Below, one piece after another: positions 62,458 through 64,000 of a stretch of 64,000 nucleotides of DNA. The notes beneath the pieces were generated by a model. It was not told the origin of the DNA, ran no database searches, and was given only the letters and a program-made list of their open reading frames with translations. The stretch's first letter is position 1, and every line of letters starts with the position of its first letter. The translations under genes and the position numbers were made by a program. The stretch is from Treponema sp. C6A8 (GTDB lineage: Bacteria > Spirochaetota > Spirochaetia > Treponematales > Treponemataceae): positions 62,001 to 126,000 of the forward strand of contig NZ_JHVB01000005.1 in the NCBI RefSeq assembly GCF_000619925.1. The letters run 5' to 3'.

Positions 62458-62719
62458 GCTATATTGCGCAAGCGATGTGAAGCCCCGAAGTACGAAGCAA
62501 GCGTAAGCTTGCGTAGTATGAGCGGTAGCGAAGGGCGTAACGTAGCGACCCGATAGGGATGCGCCCAAATTTGTAACCTTGTGAATGTTTTATTGGTTAA
62601 TTATAAGCAGCGGTCGATGAATCGACCGAGATGATTTTCTTGATAAAGCTAAAAATTAGTCATCGACTAATTTTTTTAACGCTTTTTCGATTATCATCAT
62701 GTAACTTTAGGGGATTTCC
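62458..62719 (+). other. Non-coding gap with palindromes before the sigma factor gene
   Basis: Contains GCAAGC-GTAA-GCTTGC (62497-62512), nearly the same palindrome as at 15935. Next comes a GC-rich patch with repeated GTAGCGA-like words, the hairpin CGGTCGAT-GA-ATCGACCG (about 62612-62629), and AAAAATTAGT-CATCG-ACTAATTTTTTT (62651-62677), which is a rho-independent terminator. A transcript ending there would be an unannotated RNA or read-through from cysS. Confidence 0.5.
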
Positions 62720-63286
62720 GTGTTTTATAATGCAGTAGAAAGTCAGACAGATAACATTCCGCTTAATGCCGGAAATCCTGTGGATTTTAAAAAGATTTAT
62801 GATGCTTCGATGATGATGCTTTTTAAAATCTGCTATCGGATTGTGAATGACGAGGAAGTGGCCGAGGATTTGGCTCATGATTCTTTAATCAAGGCTAATG
62901 AAAAGGCAATTGTTTTTCCTTCGATTAATGACGCAAAATACTGGCTCATCAGGGTTTCAAAAAATGCGGCATTAAACTACGTCAAACGCAAGGAGCGCGA
63001 ACGTAAGGCTTACGAAAAGGCTTTGTATGAAGACCACCGCAAGTCTGATTCTGGTGAAACTGATCTTTTGAAAAAAGAATCTGTTGATAAAGCAAGGGAG
63101 GCTTTGAAAAAGCTGCCGGAACACCTTCAGGAAGTTCTGATTTTGCGCGAATACACCGAGCTGAACTACAAGGAAATTGGGCGCGTACTTGGAATTACGG
63201 AAGGCAATGTAAAGGTAAGAATTTTCAGGGCCAGGGAGCAACTTATTAAATTAATAGGAGAAGATAATGTCTTTTTGCCCGAGTAA
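62720..63286 (+). CDS. ECF-type RNA polymerase sigma factor
   Basis: 188 residues from a GTG start with AGGGGA six bases upstream. Region 2 reads DASMMMLFKICYRIVNDEEVAEDLAHDSLI (key part NDEEVAEDLAHDS); region 4 reads LPEHLQEVLILREYTELNY followed by KEIGRVLGITEGNVKVRIFR. A short sigma-70 relative lacking regions 1 and 3, with its anti-sigma factor directly downstream, overlapping by 20 bases. Confidence 0.92.
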   Translation: MFYNAVESQTDNIPLNAGNPVDFKKIYDASMMMLFKICYRIVNDEEVAEDLAHDSLIKANEKAIVFPSINDAKYWLIRVSKNAALNYVKRKERERKAYEKALYEDHRKSDSGETDLLKKESVDKAREALKKLPEHLQEVLILREYTELNYKEIGRVLGITEGNVKVRIFRAREQLIKLIGEDNVFLPE

Positions 63287-63995
63287 AGATATTCATTCTG
63301 TTTATTTAGATAACGAACTGCCTGAAATCTACAAGGCAGAGTATGAGTCTCATATTGCTTCTTGTCCAAAATGCAAGGCGGAGCTGGAAAGACTGCGCGG
63401 CTTGCGGGGGCTTTTGACTTCTGATTCGGCCTTTATTACGCCTGATGAAAATTTCCTTGATGAAAGCTATCAGCGGCTCATGATTAAAATGAGTTACGCT
63501 AAAAATACAGGCATTAAAGCTGAAAGAAAAATTAACTTCAGAACTATTACTTATGCGGCCAGCGGTATTGCGGCTGCGGCTATTCTTGCCCTTGTACTTC
63601 CTGTTCGGGCTGGTAAAGTGCCTGCCGGTGCTGCTGCTTCTGTTGCATCTGCTCAGATTTCAGCTTTGGGCCAGAATGCTTCTACGGCAACTTCCTTTAC
63701 TCCGGCTGCCAACAATGTGTCTTTTAACAGTGGAAATGAAATGGTGATTTCGGGTAATATTAATGAGTCAGTTTTGTCGTCGCATAATCACGGCGGAAGA
63801 AACGCTCAGGCCCAGATTCAGAATGTAAGCGCAAATGCTAATCCTTGTAAGATAATGAAAGGTGTTGAGGTTCTTCGTCCTGATTTTGACGAAAACGAGA
63901 CAATCACAATAAAAATTACTTTGCCGGGTATGAACTCTGTTCCTGTTACTGCAGAAATCCAGCTGCCTGCCGAAGTAATGTCGGGTAGATTTTAG
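63267..63995 (+). CDS. Anti-sigma factor with zinc-finger domain
   Basis: 242 residues. The N-terminus has the H-x3-C-x2-C zinc motif (HIASCPKC, about 30-38) of zf-HC2 anti-sigma factors, preceded by a helix. One membrane helix is near residue 95 (ITYAASGIAAAAILALVLPV), then a periplasmic Ser/Ala/Asn-rich stretch and a final beta-rich part. It should hold the overlapping sigma factor at the membrane until an envelope signal releases it. The stop lies just before the window edge. Confidence 0.88.
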   Translation: MSFCPSKDIHSVYLDNELPEIYKAEYESHIASCPKCKAELERLRGLRGLLTSDSAFITPDENFLDESYQRLMIKMSYAKNTGIKAERKINFRTITYAASGIAAAAILALVLPVRAGKVPAGAAASVASAQISALGQNASTATSFTPAANNVSFNSGNEMVISGNINESVLSSHNHGGRNAQAQIQNVSANANPCKIMKGVEVLRPDFDENETITIKITLPGMNSVPVTAEIQLPAEVMSGRF

Positions 63996-64000
63996 TGGAC

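Overview
This window looks like the chromosome of a spirochaete of the Treponema type. tuf sits at the head of the S10 operon directly after rpsL-rpsG with no fusA between them. rpsD is absent between rpsK and rpoA. RpoB carries Asn at the position equivalent to E. coli Ser531. PilZ, cyclic-nucleotide and TPR proteins flank the ribosomal block. Genus is inferred from gene order and protein similarity by eye; no search was run.

Layout. 1-4141: the 3' end of an HD-domain protein, a COG2509-type FAD dehydrogenase, and an amino-acid ABC transporter whose binding protein has its two halves in swapped order; a long inverted-repeat element lies between binding protein and permease. 4157-12469: a membrane-bound LuxR-type regulator and a divergent locus (MMPL exporter, LolA-like protein, thioesterase, acyltransferase, glycosyltransferase / acyl carrier protein, membrane-AMP-ligase fusion) that has the activation, lipidation and export half of an aryl-polyene-type pathway but no ketosynthase. 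12553-19404: a GGDEF/EAL phosphodiesterase, a LacI-type regulator, and a convergent giant phosphorylase-like enzyme with a LacI-type operator in its promoter region. 19518-26482: housekeeping genes (AlkD-like, tsaD, a divergent polysaccharide deacetylase, hsp20, radA, cysE) with a second copy of the inverted-repeat element and a candidate small RNA.

26583-54864 is the transcription/translation core: tRNA-Thr, rpmG, tRNA-Trp, secE, nusG, rplKAJL, rpoBC, rpsLG, tuf, the S10-spc-alpha genes through rplQ, and a small zinc-ribbon protein. It is broken by structured leaders and terminators (before rplK, rplL, rpoB, tuf, rplC and rpmJ). 54968-63995: a double cNMP-binding regulator, a PilZ protein, a TPR protein, two exported proteins including a DUF192 protein, murB, cysS, and an ECF sigma/anti-sigma pair.

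Two patterns run across the window. Many non-ribosomal genes have a good -35/-10 promoter whose -10 box ends only 6-10 bases before the start codon, with no Shine-Dalgarno: leaderless or near-leaderless mRNAs. Translation genes instead use ordinary Shine-Dalgarno leaders. Second, the two inverted-repeat copies differ mostly by matched changes on both sides of their stems, so the folded form appears to be conserved. All positions were read by hand; promoter and hairpin calls are by eye.
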